Shown here: one piece after another, positions 1 to 9,408 of the stretch
How positions within the stretch are numbered: position 1 is the first letter of the stretch
Layout of the letters: each line of letters starts with the position of its first letter
Assembly: GCF_007289895.1 (NCBI RefSeq)
Contig: NZ_CP041660.1
Coordinates: 124,001 to 188,000, forward strand
Length of the DNA stretch: 64,000 nt
Reading direction: 5' to 3'
DNA from: Catenovulum sediminis
GTDB lineage: Bacteria > Pseudomonadota > Gammaproteobacteria > Enterobacterales > Alteromonadaceae
Program-made: the position numbers and the translations under genes
Notes under the pieces: generated by a model
What the model saw: the letters and a program-made list of their open reading frames with translations, nothing else
Databases searched by the model: none
Told to the model about the DNA's origin: nothing

Positions 1-191
1 AAAAGCCTTTTCACTTTGAACTTAGTTGGGATTGGTTAGTAGAGAGTATGTCAACGATAGGTCCTGCGCTGATCACTGGCAGTATCATCTGCGCTGTGAC
101 CTTTTCGACAATTGGCTATTTTCTAATGACTTACCTGTGGCGAACGTCGGTCAAAAACAACTGGAAAAAGCGCCAACAAAAACCTGAATAG
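1..191 (+). CDS. DUF2062 family membrane protein, C-terminal end only
   Basis: The window opens inside a reading frame (codons from base 3) that ends at TAG 189-191. The visible 62 residues contain one long hydrophobic segment (GPALITGSIICAVTFSTIGY and following) and then a basic tail (KNNWKKRQQKPE). This layout matches the C-terminus of DUF2062 proteins, small inner-membrane proteins of unknown function. The 5' part is outside the window, so the family call rests on the tail alone. A bidirectional terminator follows about 55 bp later, and the next gene (dps) is convergent. Confidence 0.6.
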   Translation, partial: KPFHFELSWDWLVESMSTIGPALITGSIICAVTFSTIGYFLMTYLWRTSVKNNWKKRQQKPE

Positions 192-245
192 CCCATGCTC
201 CTCTTTCGCATTGAACTGGCATAATTAAAATTTAAGCAGACAGTA

Positions 246-270
246 AAAAGGCTCCACACAGGAGCCTTTT
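246..270. terminator. Bidirectional intrinsic terminator between the DUF2062 gene and dps
   Basis: Ten-base arms AAAAGGCTCC and GGAGCCTTTT flank the loop ACACA. The A and T tracts at the ends provide a T-run on either strand, so it can serve the upstream plus-strand gene and the convergent dps gene. Confidence 0.8.
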
Positions 271-301
271 CAAAACGCAATGTTCAAAGTTCAGCTTATT
301 C

Positions 302-772
302 TTACTGCCGCGTTGCGCGCAGCATCCAAGAAGTTTTTTCATGAATTCGCATTCTATCCCCGACCAATGCTGCAGTAGATTCATCGTCGGCTTCTTGCGC
401 CAATTTCAAAACTTCGCGTGCAGTTTTGACAACTTGTTCGTGACCTTTGGTTAAGCGATCAACCATTTCTGCTGCCGCTGGCACGCCCTCAACTTCTTCT
501 ATAGAACTTAGCCGGGCAAATTCTTTGTATGTACCGGGTGCAGGAACGTCTAAAGTTCTAATACGCTCAGCAATATCATCTACAGCAACCGCGAGCTCTG
601 TATAATGCTCTTCAAACATCAAATGCAACTCTCTAAACTGCGGACCTGTGACATTCCAGTGAAAGTTATGTGTTTGTAAATAAAGCGTGTAGGAATCTGC
701 CAGTAATTTCTTTAATCCTTCAGCGATCATTACTCTATTCTTTTCGTTAATGCCAATATCTATGTCTGTCAT
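302..772 (-). CDS. dps: Dps family DNA-binding ferritin-like protein
   Basis: A 156-residue protein with the usual length and signature of Dps: a [16 protein letters not shown] block followed by [20 protein letters not shown], which carry the His, Asp and Glu ligands of the inter-subunit ferroxidase centre. Dps forms 12-subunit shells that bind DNA, oxidise Fe(II) with peroxide and store iron in starved or stressed cells. The ATG at 770-772 follows an AGGAG ribosome site on the minus strand (near 778-782). The gene is monocistronic, with a 320-bp upstream gap. No canonical OxyR site could be recognised there. Confidence 0.93.
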   Translation of the reverse strand: MTDIDIGINEKNRVMIAEGLKKLLADSYTLYLQTHNFHWNVTGPQFRELHLMFEEHYTELAVAVDDIAERIRTLDVPAPGTYKEFARLSSIEEVEGVPAAAEMVDRLTKGHEQVVKTAREVLKLAQEADDESTAALVGDRMRIHEKTSWMLRATRQ

Positions 773-1094
773 TTGTGTCTCCTACTTTCAATGAAAATAA
801 ATCCAATCTGTTTTAAAAATCAGACTAACGTGCTTCTAACAATCTTTCTAAATCAAATAATCGATTGAAATCATCGATTTTTTCTATTGCTTTTTCTATC
901 AATTCTTTTTATAGCTTGCTGAAATTTTTGACGTGATTAACGCTACGTATCTTTACGAAAGGGTGAGTGCGTTAGATCACAACAGCAATTATTCTGACTC
1001 TTTAGATGTTGATATCAATTTGCAGATTTCAAGCGCTTCATCAAATAATTTATCTTAGGGTTAGCGCGTGTTTGGTATAACCAGCACAAAGACG
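773..1094. other. Intergenic region upstream of dps and downstream of xerD
   Basis: About 320 bp without a supportable gene; short frames are stopped. It must contain the dps promoter on the minus strand. It holds an inverted repeat AATCGAT...ATCGATT (about 859-879) and two direct copies of TTTTTCTAT (about 878-900), but neither matches a known operator closely enough to name. No xerD terminator was recognised. Confidence 0.5.
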
Positions 1095-1985
1095 TCAGGC
1101 TCGTGGGTGATGCTTGGCATGCATCTCTTGTAAACGCGCAGTGGCGACATGAGTGTAAATTTGAGTGGTGGATAAATCACTGTGTCCTAATAAACTTTGT
1201 ACAACCCGCAGGTCGGCACCATGATTAACTAAATGCGTCGCAAAAGCGTGCCTGAGCGTGTGCGGAGAAAGTGGCGCGCTAATGCCCGCTCTGATCGCGT
1301 ATTCTTTTATGCGGTGCCAAAATGTTTGGCGAGTCATCATTGTTCCGCGTTTGCTTAAAAACAAAATATCACTGGCATGGGTGTTCAGCAAATTTCGGCC
1401 CACTTTTAGATAATTTTCAATAGCGTCTAAGGCGACCTCCCCCATCGGCACTAATCTTTCTTTATTGCCTTTACCAACAACACGAACCACACCCATATTT
1501 AAATTCACCTGCTCCATACTCAAACTAACCAATTCGGTCACGCGTAAACCTGTCGCATACAAAAGCTCCAACATGGCTTTGTCTCTCAGCTCAATGGTAA
1601 TTGAGCTATCGGGCGCCTCTAACAACAACTCTACATCCTGCTCTGTCAGTGTTTTAGGTAAGGTTTGCGGCAACTTAGGGCCATCAACATTGACAGTTGG
1701 ATCAACTTCCATTTTTTTTTCAAGTAGCAAATATTGGTACATTTTTTTCAAACTACTGAGTTTTCGAGCTGCACTACGCGCAGAAATATTCGATGCTTTT
1801 AAATAATCCAAATAATCCCTTACATCTAGCGCTGTCACCTCGAGTAATATCAAATTCTTTTGCTGGCAAAAGGATAAAAATTGCGTTAAATCTGTTCTAT
1901 AGGCTTGTTGTGTATTTTTGCTTAATCCTTTTTCCAACCAGAGAAAAGTGACAAATGATTCAACTAAGGCAGATTCTTTATTCAT
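1095..1985 (-). CDS. xerD: Site-specific tyrosine recombinase XerD
   Basis: A 296-residue protein with high similarity to E. coli XerD along its length. It has an N-terminal core-binding domain (ESFVTFLWLEKGLSKNTQQAY) and the catalytic residues R (ATGLRVTEL), HxxR (SPHTLRHAFATHL), H (LLGHSDLSTTQ) and the Tyr nucleophile (IYTHVA). XerCD resolves chromosome dimers at dif with FtsK. The frame is open further upstream, but alignment with XerD and the ATG at 1983-1985 support this start. The start overlaps the end of ogt by 8 bp, so the two are probably translationally coupled. The enterobacterial partners dsbC and recJ are not adjacent, but divergent fldB is, as in E. coli apart from the inserted ogt. 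Confidence 0.95.
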   Translation of the reverse strand: MNKESALVESFVTFLWLEKGLSKNTQQAYRTDLTQFLSFCQQKNLILLEVTALDVRDYLDYLKASNISARSAARKLSSLKKMYQYLLLEKKMEVDPTVNVDGPKLPQTLPKTLTEQDVELLLEAPDSSITIELRDKAMLELLYATGLRVTELVSLSMEQVNLNMGVVRVVGKGNKERLVPMGEVALDAIENYLKVGRNLLNTHASDILFLSKRGTMMTRQTFWHRIKEYAIRAGISAPLSPHTLRHAFATHLVNHGADLRVVQSLLGHSDLSTTQIYTHVATARLQEMHAKHHPRA

Positions 1986-2469
1986 TAATTTGCTTGTTCT
2001 TCTTTTCGTGCTGCAATAACCAGCGTTTAACATCCACTTTAACCCCCAAACGCCACTGGCCTGAATAACCACCAATGCCATTTGCGGCAATAACTCTATG
2101 GCAGGGTATCACAATAGGTATTGGATTATGCCGGCAAGCCCCACCAATCGCTCGTGCACTGGTCGAAACTTGATTAGCAAGCTCACCATATGTTAAAGCT
2201 TCACCATAAGGAATATGATTGAGCTGTGACCAAACTTTAAATTGAAAATCGGTACCGTCTAATTGTACAGGCAAATCAAACTTCGTCAGCTTGCCATTAA
2301 AATATGCTTCCAATTGCTGGCAAATTAATTTAGTAAGCGAGTTTGGCTGTGCAATTTGGTAAGGAATAGACTCAGCATGCACATCAATCTTCTTTACTTT
2401 GTCGACACTGTTAATCACCGCGACTTTTCCTATCGGCGTTATCATTACAGCCTGTGCTAGCGGACGCAT
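1978..2469 (-). CDS. ogt: Methylated-DNA--[protein]-cysteine S-methyltransferase
   Basis: A 163-residue suicide enzyme that transfers the alkyl group from O6-alkylguanine to its own cysteine. The C-terminal half holds the helix-turn-helix stretch GTDFQFKVWSQLNHIPYGE and the active-site motif PCHRV, with GIGGYSGQWRLGVK following as in Ogt/MGMT. It lies upstream of xerD and overlaps it by 8 bp, and it is divergent from fldB with a gap of about 80 bp. Whether it is closer to Ogt or to stand-alone Ada-C cannot be decided by eye. Confidence 0.92.
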   Translation of the reverse strand: MRPLAQAVMITPIGKVAVINSVDKVKKIDVHAESIPYQIAQPNSLTKLICQQLEAYFNGKLTKFDLPVQLDGTDFQFKVWSQLNHIPYGEALTYGELANQVSTSARAIGGACRHNPIPIVIPCHRVIAANGIGGYSGQWRLGVKVDVKRWLLQHEKKNKQINE

Positions 2470-2550
2470 TAAAAGCCTCGTTTATTTATCAACACTGAAT
2501 CCAATTTTTGCTAATATACCGCAATTTTTATGACAAGGTTATTGAACAAA

Positions 2551-3066
2551 ATGAAAATAGGCCTATTTTACGGCTCAACAACCTGCTACACCGAAATGAC
2601 AGCAGAAAAAATTCAACAATTTATCGGCTCAGACATAGTTGAAATCCATAATATCAAAGATACATCACTGGATAATTGTTTAAAATATGAGTTTATTATT
2701 TTTGGTATTTCAACCTGGGATTTTGGTGAATTACAGGAAGACTGGGAGTCGATTTGGCAAGATGTTTACGCGCTGGATTTAACAGGCAAAACGATAGCAC
2801 TTTATGGCCAAGGCGACCAAGTAGACTATGGTGACTGGTTTCAAGACGCGCTCGGCATGCTCTTCGACGCCATAAAGCAAAACAATGCCAACTTTATCGG
2901 TTTTTGGCCCAACGAAGGCTACGAGTTTGCAGCGTCTAAAGCACTGACACAAGATGGCACTCACTTTGTCGGGTTGAGTTTAGATGATGAAAAACAATAT
3001 GAGTTAAGCCAAGCACGTATAGAAAGTTGGTGCCTGCAAATTTTAGAGGAATACGCCAACTTATAA
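2551..3066 (+). CDS. fldB: Flavodoxin FldB
   Basis: A flavodoxin of 171 residues from this start. The FMN phosphate loop is YGSTTCYTE near the N-terminus; the flavin loops are GISTWDFGELQEDWE and YGQGDQVDYGDWFQDALG. These features and the C-terminal SQARIESWCLQILEE follow E. coli FldB closely. It is a small soluble electron carrier. An in-frame ATG at 2530 would add seven residues. The start at 2551 is preferred because it aligns with FldB (MKIGLFYGS), although no strong ribosome site marks either. It is divergent from ogt-xerD. Confidence 0.92.
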   Translation: MKIGLFYGSTTCYTEMTAEKIQQFIGSDIVEIHNIKDTSLDNCLKYEFIIFGISTWDFGELQEDWESIWQDVYALDLTGKTIALYGQGDQVDYGDWFQDALGMLFDAIKQNNANFIGFWPNEGYEFAASKALTQDGTHFVGLSLDDEKQYELSQARIESWCLQILEEYANL

Positions 3067-3146
3067 AAAATAACTTTATTCGGATAGAAAAAAAACCAAA
3101 GTGAACTAAATTGATACTAGACACTTTTTTCACAGGGAACTAGGTA

Positions 3147-4151
3147 ATGAGTAAAACCATAGGCGTATTAACCAGCGGCGGTGACGCGCCCGGCATGAAT
3201 GCTTGTATCCGAGCCATTGTGTTATCAGCGGCTCGTTTCGGTTATCAGGTAATTGGTTTTGAACATGGTTACAATGGGCTATTAAATAACGAGAAAATCC
3301 GTCTAAGCAATTTACATGTTCAACATATTATTCAACTGGGCGGCACCATATTAAAGAGCGCCCGATGTGAAGCATTTCTGAAACCAGACGGTGTAAAAAA
3401 TGCTGTTGCAAACCTCAATAGCAATGAAATTGACGCACTCATCGTTATCGGTGGAGACGGTTCTTTACGCGGTTTGCAAAAATTATCTGAAATTTGGTCA
3501 GGACAAGTGATTGGTATCCCGGGCACAATAGATAATGATCTCAACGGTTCTGACAACACGATAGGCTATCAAACTGCGATTGACACTGCATTAGATTCAA
3601 TCGATAAAATTCGCGATACTGCAGACGCTTTTGAACGCATCTTTTTAGTTGAAGTCATGGGCCGACATGCTGGATTTATTGCCTTAGCAAGCGCAGTTGC
3701 AAGCGGCGCTGAACAAGCCTTGTTTCCAGAAACCATTGAAGATCCCCACGCTGAATTAGAAAGTATAGTGCAACACGTTGAATGCCTTAGAAAAATCCAT
3801 GGTAAAACCAGTATTATTATGGTGATAACAGAGCATTTGTGGCCTGGTGGTGTCTCTGATTTAGCGGAAACCCTTACCCATCAAATAGGTATTGAGTGCC
3901 GTCCATGTATTCTTGGCCACATCCAAAGAGGGGGCGCGCCGGTTGCGTATGACAGAATATTAGCGACTAAACTAGGCGCTTATGCTGTAGAGTGCATCGC
4001 TGATCAAGCGACTGCTATTATGGTCGGTGAACACAATAATCAACCCAGCAGAATAAAGCTGGTAGATGCGTTTGGCATTCAAAAATCATTAGATCCTTAT
4101 CTTGTTAAAATTCAGCAAGATTTATTTGATGTTGTACACAGTATGCAGTAA
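3147..4151 (+). CDS. pfkA: ATP-dependent 6-phosphofructokinase
   Basis: A 334-residue PfkA-family enzyme that phosphorylates fructose 6-phosphate in glycolysis. It shows the N-terminal LTSGGDAPGMNA loop, the nucleotide motif GGDGS at residues 102-106 (Gly105 predicts ATP rather than PPi as donor), the catalytic PGTIDND with Asp129, VMGRHAG and LGHIQRGG. Length is slightly above E. coli PfkA (320). It has its own upstream gap of 80 bp and ends 75 bp before ychJ. PfkA-type enzymes are allosteric, but effector residues were not checked. Confidence 0.95.
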   Translation: MSKTIGVLTSGGDAPGMNACIRAIVLSAARFGYQVIGFEHGYNGLLNNEKIRLSNLHVQHIIQLGGTILKSARCEAFLKPDGVKNAVANLNSNEIDALIVIGGDGSLRGLQKLSEIWSGQVIGIPGTIDNDLNGSDNTIGYQTAIDTALDSIDKIRDTADAFERIFLVEVMGRHAGFIALASAVASGAEQALFPETIEDPHAELESIVQHVECLRKIHGKTSIIMVITEHLWPGGVSDLAETLTHQIGIECRPCILGHIQRGGAPVAYDRILATKLGAYAVECIADQATAIMVGEHNNQPSRIKLVDAFGIQKSLDPYLVKIQQDLFDVVHSMQ

Positions 4152-4225
4152 TTTTATGAAAAACTTTATTCATATGTGAATATAAGTCACAATAGCCATA
4201 TTGTTGATTTACGAATATAAGATTG

Positions 4226-4693
4226 ATGGAAAACTGTCCTTGTTGTTCAGGCCTAAAATTTAAAGATTGTTGTGCGGACAAAATATCTCGCAAAAATCCA
4301 GCACAAACCCCGCTAGAGCTAATGCGAGCTCGTTACAGTGCATACGCTGTAAAAGATATCGACTTTTTAGTGTTTAGCCAAGACAGTCGCACGCATAGCG
4401 AAAATATCCGACAGGAAATTGCCGACTTTGCTAACGCGGTAAAATTTATAAAACTGGAAATTCATAACCACCAGCACGACAATGAAACACAAGGCCATGT
4501 TAATTTTTCCGCTTACTATGCGTCAAATGGACAAATCCACCATTTAACTGAGAATTCACAGTTTGTTTTTAAGGATGGTGAATGGTTTTATTTATCTGGC
4601 GATACTGATTTTTCTACTCTTAAAATCAACCGCAACGAAACTTGTCCCTGCGGTTCAGGTAAAAAATTTAAACGCTGCTGTGCAAACAAATAA
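4226..4693 (+). CDS. ychJ: YchJ family SEC-C motif protein
   Basis: About 155 residues with SEC-C zinc motifs at both ends: CPCCSGLKFKDCC near the N-terminus and CPCGSGKKFKRCC at the C-terminus. Between them is an NTF2-like YchJ domain (ELMRARYSAYAVKDIDFLV). The length and order match E. coli YchJ (UPF0225), whose function is not established. The ATG at 4226 is preferred over the TTG three bases earlier. Its TAA stop directly abuts the stop of the convergent chemoreceptor gene with no base in between. Confidence 0.88.
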   Translation: MENCPCCSGLKFKDCCADKISRKNPAQTPLELMRARYSAYAVKDIDFLVFSQDSRTHSENIRQEIADFANAVKFIKLEIHNHQHDNETQGHVNFSAYYASNGQIHHLTENSQFVFKDGEWFYLSGDTDFSTLKINRNETCPCGSGKKFKRCCANK

Positions 4694-4702
4694 TTATTTG
4701 TT
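4685..4702. repeat. Perfect 18-bp palindrome centred on two abutting stop codons
   Basis: AACAAATAATTATTTGTT is a perfect palindrome whose axis falls exactly between the TAA of ychJ (4691-4693) and the stop of the convergent chemoreceptor (4694-4696). It is AT-only in its centre and so a weak hairpin; it may act as a poor bidirectional terminator or simply reflect similar C-terminal codons. Confidence 0.5.
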
Positions 4703-6325
4703 GAGCTGAAAATACTGCAAGTTACGATCTAACTCATCGGTTAATGTGACCAACTGATGAGTCGACTCTTTCCCCTGATTGCTGATCTCTGCAACTTGCG
4801 CAGCAGACTCTGATATTTGATTGATACGGCGTGAAATATCTTCGCCGACCTGATTTTGCTCTTCCGCAGCGGTGGCAATTTGATTGTTCATCTCTGTTAT
4901 CGTATTGATTGAATTAGATATTTCATCTAGAGAAGCATGCGTTTTTTTAACTTTATCGACAGCCTCATGCCCTATCGCCATACTGGCATTCATACTTTCT
5001 TGTGCTTTTTGAGCGCCCTGCTCTAACCTTGTGATCATAGACTGAATTTCCGTTGTACTGTCTTGCGTTCGTTTAGCCAGGCCACGCACTTCATCCGCGA
5101 CAACCGCAAAACCTCGACCATCTTCACCCGCTCGAGCGGCTTCAATCGCTGCATTTAATGCCAGTAAATTGGTTTGCTCGGCAATTCCCTTTATCACATC
5201 GAGTACCACCACAATATTGTTTACATCATTGCCAAGCTCGGCTATCGCTTTATGACTATCTTGAATTTGAGCAGATAACTCAGAAATCTTATCAACCGAA
5301 GTTGCCACGACTCGCATTGCTTCTACACTTTTGGCATCCGCTTGATTAGCGGCTTGTGCGGCATTGCTCGCACTCTCAGACACAGTTTGCGATGACATCG
5401 CCATCTCAGTCATAGCAGTGGCAACCATATCCGTTTCGCTGCGCTGTTTAGCAAAATTAATATTCAATCTATTAATTCGCTCTTCAGAATTATGCGTTTG
5501 CTTATGTAAGTTTTCCACGGCCAGTGCAAGACTGGTGACAATTTTACTGAGGGCGTTGCGCATTGAAATGGTTGAACCAAGAATTGAATTATCATCACTT
5601 ACCGCCATCGACCGGTTGGAACTTAAATCACCGGCGGCAACCAACCTAACTAACTTTAATACATCTTTTGGTTCGCCTCCTAACAAAGTCAACAATCCCT
5701 TCGTGGCGTACATCAATAATGCAGCAATTAAAACACTCAATGCAATACAAACCCCTAGTTGCCAACGAGCCGTACTCCAAAAACGTTGATTCACTTCGTC
5801 AAAACCAATCCCGGTACCAACATACCAACCCCATTTAGGCGTGCGCTGCGCAATTGAAAGCTTGCCTTCAACTGAACCGTCCGCTTGTCTTTGTGTCCAA
5901 TGATATTCAGCTATTTCGCCACTTTGTGAAGCCACTGCATTAAATAATATTTCACCTACCGAGTTTCCTTGGCTGTCTTTGAATGCATGAAAACTGGTGC
6001 CATGTAATTGCGGGTCTAAAGGCGTTGCCAAAAAGATAAGTTTTTCATCTGCTACATAGACGTATTCAGATTTGTGGTAGATATTATTGCGAAGCAAGTG
6101 AATCGCTATTTCTTTTGCTTGTGCCTCTGCCAATTGATTTTTGCTCACCATTTTTTCAAGCGATGTAATAGTGCTATAAGTTGATTGAAAAAGTTGCTTA
6201 ACCCGTGATTTGTTATCCGAATCACTGGCTACTTTAAGGGTGTATAACGCAATAGAGCTGAGCGCTAAAAAGCATCCCAAAATAACAATTACGAGCAACC
6301 AGACTCGGCCTTTAAGCGACAACAT
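4694..6325 (-). CDS. Methyl-accepting chemotaxis protein under NagR control
   Basis: A 543-residue chemoreceptor. An N-terminal membrane segment ([22 protein letters not shown]) is followed by a periplasmic single Cache-type sensor region ([22 protein letters not shown]...GWYVGTGI), a second membrane segment ([17 protein letters not shown]), a HAMP region and the signalling hairpin with [20 protein letters not shown]. The ATG at 6323-6325 has a perfect GGAGG ribosome site; the frame upstream of it is formed by the operator and is not coding. A NagR-type operator lies 26 bp upstream. This suggests a receptor for GlcNAc or chitooligosaccharides, as described for mcp genes in Shewanella NagR regulons. 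The ligand is inferred, not seen. Confidence 0.9.
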   Translation of the reverse strand: MLSLKGRVWLLVIVILGCFLALSSIALYTLKVASDSDNKSRVKQLFQSTYSTITSLEKMVSKNQLAEAQAKEIAIHLLRNNIYHKSEYVYVADEKLIFLATPLDPQLHGTSFHAFKDSQGNSVGEILFNAVASQSGEIAEYHWTQRQADGSVEGKLSIAQRTPKWGWYVGTGIGFDEVNQRFWSTARWQLGVCIALSVLIAALLMYATKGLLTLLGGEPKDVLKLVRLVAAGDLSSNRSMAVSDDNSILGSTISMRNALSKIVTSLALAVENLHKQTHNSEERINRLNINFAKQRSETDMVATAMTEMAMSSQTVSESASNAAQAANQADAKSVEAMRVVATSVDKISELSAQIQDSHKAIAELGNDVNNIVVVLDVIKGIAEQTNLLALNAAIEAARAGEDGRGFAVVADEVRGLAKRTQDSTTEIQSMITRLEQGAQKAQESMNASMAIGHEAVDKVKKTHASLDEISNSINTITEMNNQIATAAEEQNQVGEDISRRINQISESAAQVAEISNQGKESTHQLVTLTDELDRNLQYFQLNK

Positions 6326-6350
6326 AAAACCTCCAGAAGACAACCAAAAT

Positions 6351-6368
6351 AATGACAACGCTGTCATT
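6351..6368. promoter_or_regulatory. NagR-type operator upstream of the chemoreceptor
   Basis: AATGACAACGCTGTCATT matches the palindromic consensus AATGACARCGYTGTCATT shared by five sites in this window. It has a central CG as expected for a LacI-family operator. It overlaps the last two bases of the predicted -10 element, a position suited to repression. Confidence 0.85.
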
Positions 6369-6395
6369 TATCACATTTAATTAACCTTTTGTCAA
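6367..6395 (-). promoter_or_regulatory. Predicted sigma-70 promoter of the chemoreceptor gene
   Basis: On the minus strand a perfect -35 box TTGACA (6390-6395) is followed after 17 bp by GATAAA (6367-6372), preceded by TGT as an extended -10. The NagR operator starts at the downstream edge of the -10 box. Confidence 0.65.
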
Positions 6396-6514
6396 GCTTA
6401 AACGACTTAATTTATCGACTAAGCTGTAAAAGGAGAATTAAAAGACAGTGTATAGACACGTTTGAAGTATAGAATTCGGTTCTTAATTTCGCCAGAGATG
6501 TGACTTTTAAATGA

Positions 6515-6540
6515 CAAAAATAAGCCGGCGGTTGCCGGCT
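6515..6540 (-). terminator. Intrinsic terminator of the nag operon
   Basis: Seven-base GC-rich arms AGCCGGC and GCCGGCT with a four-base loop lie directly after the symporter gene on the minus strand. They are followed by the tract TTATTTTTG (6515-6522). Confidence 0.85.
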
Positions 6541-6545
6541 AGAAT

Positions 6546-8248
6546 TTAATTATTTTTAAAACCATAACGATAAGTAAAATACCCTCCGGCAGAAGCAATT
6601 ATGGTCAGTAAAATTGCCAGTGATATTTGCCCGTATAGTAAATAACCTGTCGCGAATAAAGCTGCATATGTTGCTATCGTGGCGACCAGCGCAACCAGTA
6701 AGCCGCAAACCAGTTCTCTTTTATTAAAGCCTATTTGCCGCCAAAATTTATCCAGTGTTTCTCGTGATTCGGCTTGTGTTAATAAAGTAACCGCCATCCA
6801 GCCTAGAGTTGTCCAAGCGACACTCAATAACATTCTTTGCCAATCCAATAAGGATTCAAACGGCCCAAACTCAAAGAAGACACTAAATAAGAATGAAAAA
6901 ACCATTGCAGATATTTCAGACCATGCATTTATCTTGCTCCAAAACCAGCGTAGTAAAAACAACAATCCCGTACCTGCCCCCACTGTTAATAACAATCTAA
7001 AGCCTTGCAACGCGTTATCTAGTGCCAAAGCCATTAAACTTGCTAATAACATCAACACAACAGTCGCCAAGCGACCAACAAATACTTGTTGTTTATCCGT
7101 TGCATCGGGTTTTACAAAGCGGGCATAAAAATCATTGACAAAGTATGAAGCCCCCCAGTTTAAACTGGTCGATATCGTTGAAACGTAGGCAGAAACTAAA
7201 GAAGCAACCACCAGCCCAAGTACACCTACGGGTAAAAATGTTAACATTGCTGAGTAGGCCAAATCATCTTTGACTAAATGCTCCGGTATATTTGGAAATG
7301 CAGCTTGTAAACTTGCCATGTCCGGAAAAACAACCAATGAAGCAAGCGCAACTAAAATCCAGGGCCACGGACGCACGGCATAGTGACAAACGTTAAAAAA
7401 CGCAGAAGCCGCTAATGCATGTTTCTCATTTTTAGCAGCCAACATACGTTGTGCAACATAGCCACCACCACCTGGCTCAGCGCCCGGATACCACACACTC
7501 CACCACTGCACTAACAAAGGAATAATTAACAGCGGAATATAACTATTTGGGTCAGACATATCCGGCAAAAAGGATAGCTTTTGTGAGACAACAGGATGCG
7601 CGAACAAAGCATCTAAGCCGCCAACTTGAGGATGTCCAACCGCATAATAAGCGGCGAGTACCGAACCAATCATAGCGACAAAGAATAAAATCAAATCGGT
7701 GATCAATACCCCTAAAAAGCCCCCAAGGTACTGAAAATAACTGTGATCAGGCAAGCCGAAATAATGACAAGCTCAGGATCGATACCAAATAAAACACTGC
7801 CAATTTTAACCGCTGCCAGCGTCACATTCGCCATAATCATGACATTAAAAAACAGACCTAAATATAATGCTCTGAAGCCTCGTAAAAAGCGCGCTGGTTT
7901 ACCGGTATATCTGTGCTCATAAAATTCAACATCGGTTGTTATGCCTAAACGGCGCCATAACTTGGCATAAACAAATGTTGTTAACATGCCAGTTAACAAC
8001 ATTCCCCACCAAACCCAGTTACCGGACACACCTTGTGTTCTGACAATATCAGTGACTAGATTAGGTGTATCAGCTGCAAATGTGGTCGCAACCATAGATA
8101 CCCCTAACAACCACCATGGCATGCTCTGCCCCGCCAAAAAGTATGATGCACTATTTTTCGAAGCGCGTTTACTCACTAAAAAGCCAATTAACATGGTTAA
8201 AGCTAATATGCCGATTACAATTGCCCAATCTATGGTTGCTAATTGCAT
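6546..8248 (-). pseudogene. Sodium:solute symporter (SSS family) for GlcNAc, split by a frameshift
   Basis: Two overlapping frames together encode one SSS-family permease of about 567 residues. The 5' part (8248 to 7712) starts MQLATIDWAIVIGIL and ends ITVIFSTLGAF-stop. The 3' part resumes in the -1 frame at GGFLGVLITDL and runs to 6546 with YPGAEPGGGGYVAQRMLAAK and many membrane helices. The break falls in a run of five G (plus-strand C 7720-7724); six would restore one continuous protein reading ...STLGGFLGVLITDL. The ATG at 8246-8248 has a GGAGG site inside nagA and overlaps its end by 10 bp. Last gene of the nagK-nagB-nagA operon, so a Na+-driven GlcNAc uptake role is inferred. Either a genuine lesion or a homopolymer sequencing error. 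Confidence 0.85.
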
Positions 8249-9408
8249 GTGCTACCTCCAAAGTTATCTAGCTGAAACAATTGCTCACGTTGAGTACCTT
8301 TGATCCATACAGATGTAACTCTGAGCGCTTTATCTAACAATATCCAATCGGCGGAATAACCAGCCTTAATTTTACCGATTTGATCAGCACAATTTAAAAA
8401 TCTAGCCGCGCTTAAACTGGCCATTTTAAGCGCATCCGTTAAACTAATTTTTAAATCATGTACAGTATTCTGAACCGCTTTCTGCATTGATAAATGAGAA
8501 CCTGCTAATTGGCCTGTAGAAATTGTCAATTTGTCCCCTTTTAGCGTGACTGTTTCGCCGAACAAATCAAAAGACTGGGCTTTACTGCCAATCAGCGCCA
8601 TTGCGTCTGTGACCAATATGCTTTTATCGGCCCCTTTGACGCGGCAAGCTAACTGAGCGACTGCAGGATGCATATGATGATGGTCAACAATAATTCCACA
8701 CCAAGCTTTTTCGCTATTTAATGCTGCCCCCACCATACCGGGTGCTCTACTGGTCAATGGCGACATTGCATTAAACAAGTGAGTGAACCCTGTGGCACCT
8801 GCATCTAGCGCAGCCTCAACAACTTCATATGATGCGTTCGAATGCCCTAAACAAACAATCACATTTAACTGAATCAGTTTTCTAATATCATCAACTGACA
8901 CATTTTCAGGTGCTAAAGTAATAACCTTTATACCAATATCTTGGCGTGCAAAAATAGCAAACTCGGCATCAGTGATAGGTCGTATCTGTTGTTTAGGATG
9001 CACACCTTTTTTCTCAACAGATAAATGCGGGCCTTCAAAGTGAATACCCAAAATACCTGCCAGCTTACGCTCTCTGGCGTGTGCAACAGCATCAGCAGCC
9101 GCCTGCATTGTAGCTAAATCATCCGTAATTAAAGTTGGCAGTAATGCAGTGCTGCCATACTGGCTATGCGCAATTATCATTTTGCGCAAACTCTCTACAC
9201 TAGGTTGATTATTAAACAAGACACCGCCGCCTCCATTTACTTGTATATCAATATAGCCGGGTGCCAATAAACCCTCTAAAGGTAAAGCGGGCAAGTTTGA
9301 ATCAGCCTCAATCGAAATCACTTTGCCATTCTCAACACTAACAACAGGCTTTTCCATCAGGTGATCACCTGTAAATAGTTGATCTGGGCGGTATCTTTGT
9401 ATCGTCAT
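8239..9408 (-). CDS. nagA: N-acetylglucosamine-6-phosphate deacetylase
   Basis: A 389-residue amidohydrolase converting GlcNAc-6-phosphate to glucosamine-6-phosphate and acetate. Metal and substrate motifs of NagA are present: GYIDIQVNGGGG, GIHFEGPHLS (metal Glu), LGHSNASYE, GFTHLFNAMSPLTSRAPGMVGAAL and the catalytic Asp in LVTDAMA. Length is close to E. coli NagA (382). Its ATG (9406-9408) overlaps the TAA of nagB by one base, and its end overlaps the symporter start, so the operon is tightly coupled. Confidence 0.96.
   Translation of the reverse strand: MTIQRYRPDQLFTGDHLMEKPVVSVENGKVISIEADSNLPALPLEGLLAPGYIDIQVNGGGGVLFNNQPSVESLRKMIIAHSQYGSTALLPTLITDDLATMQAAADAVAHARERKLAGILGIHFEGPHLSVEKKGVHPKQQIRPITDAEFAIFARQDIGIKVITLAPENVSVDDIRKLIQLNVIVCLGHSNASYEVVEAALDAGATGFTHLFNAMSPLTSRAPGMVGAALNSEKAWCGIIVDHHHMHPAVAQLACRVKGADKSILVTDAMALIGSKAQSFDLFGETVTLKGDKLTISTGQLAGSHLSMQKAVQNTVHDLKISLTDALKMASLSAARFLNCADQIGKIKAGYSADWILLDKALRVTSVWIKGTQREQLFQLDNFGGSTCN

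Noticed and set aside
845-915. OxyR site upstream of dps
   Set aside because: Several ATAG/CTAT-like pieces occur, but not with the seven-base spacing of the four-part OxyR motif.
1095-1985. Phage or transposon integrase
   Set aside because: The protein follows XerD from end to end and is beside fldB, so it is the chromosomal recombinase.
7712-7754. Programmed -1 frameshift to make the full symporter
   Set aside because: The needed shift is -1, but the zero-frame codons around it (TTG GGG GCT TTT) do not form a standard X XXY YYZ slippery heptamer, and no SSS permease is known to need one. A base loss in the G-run is simpler.
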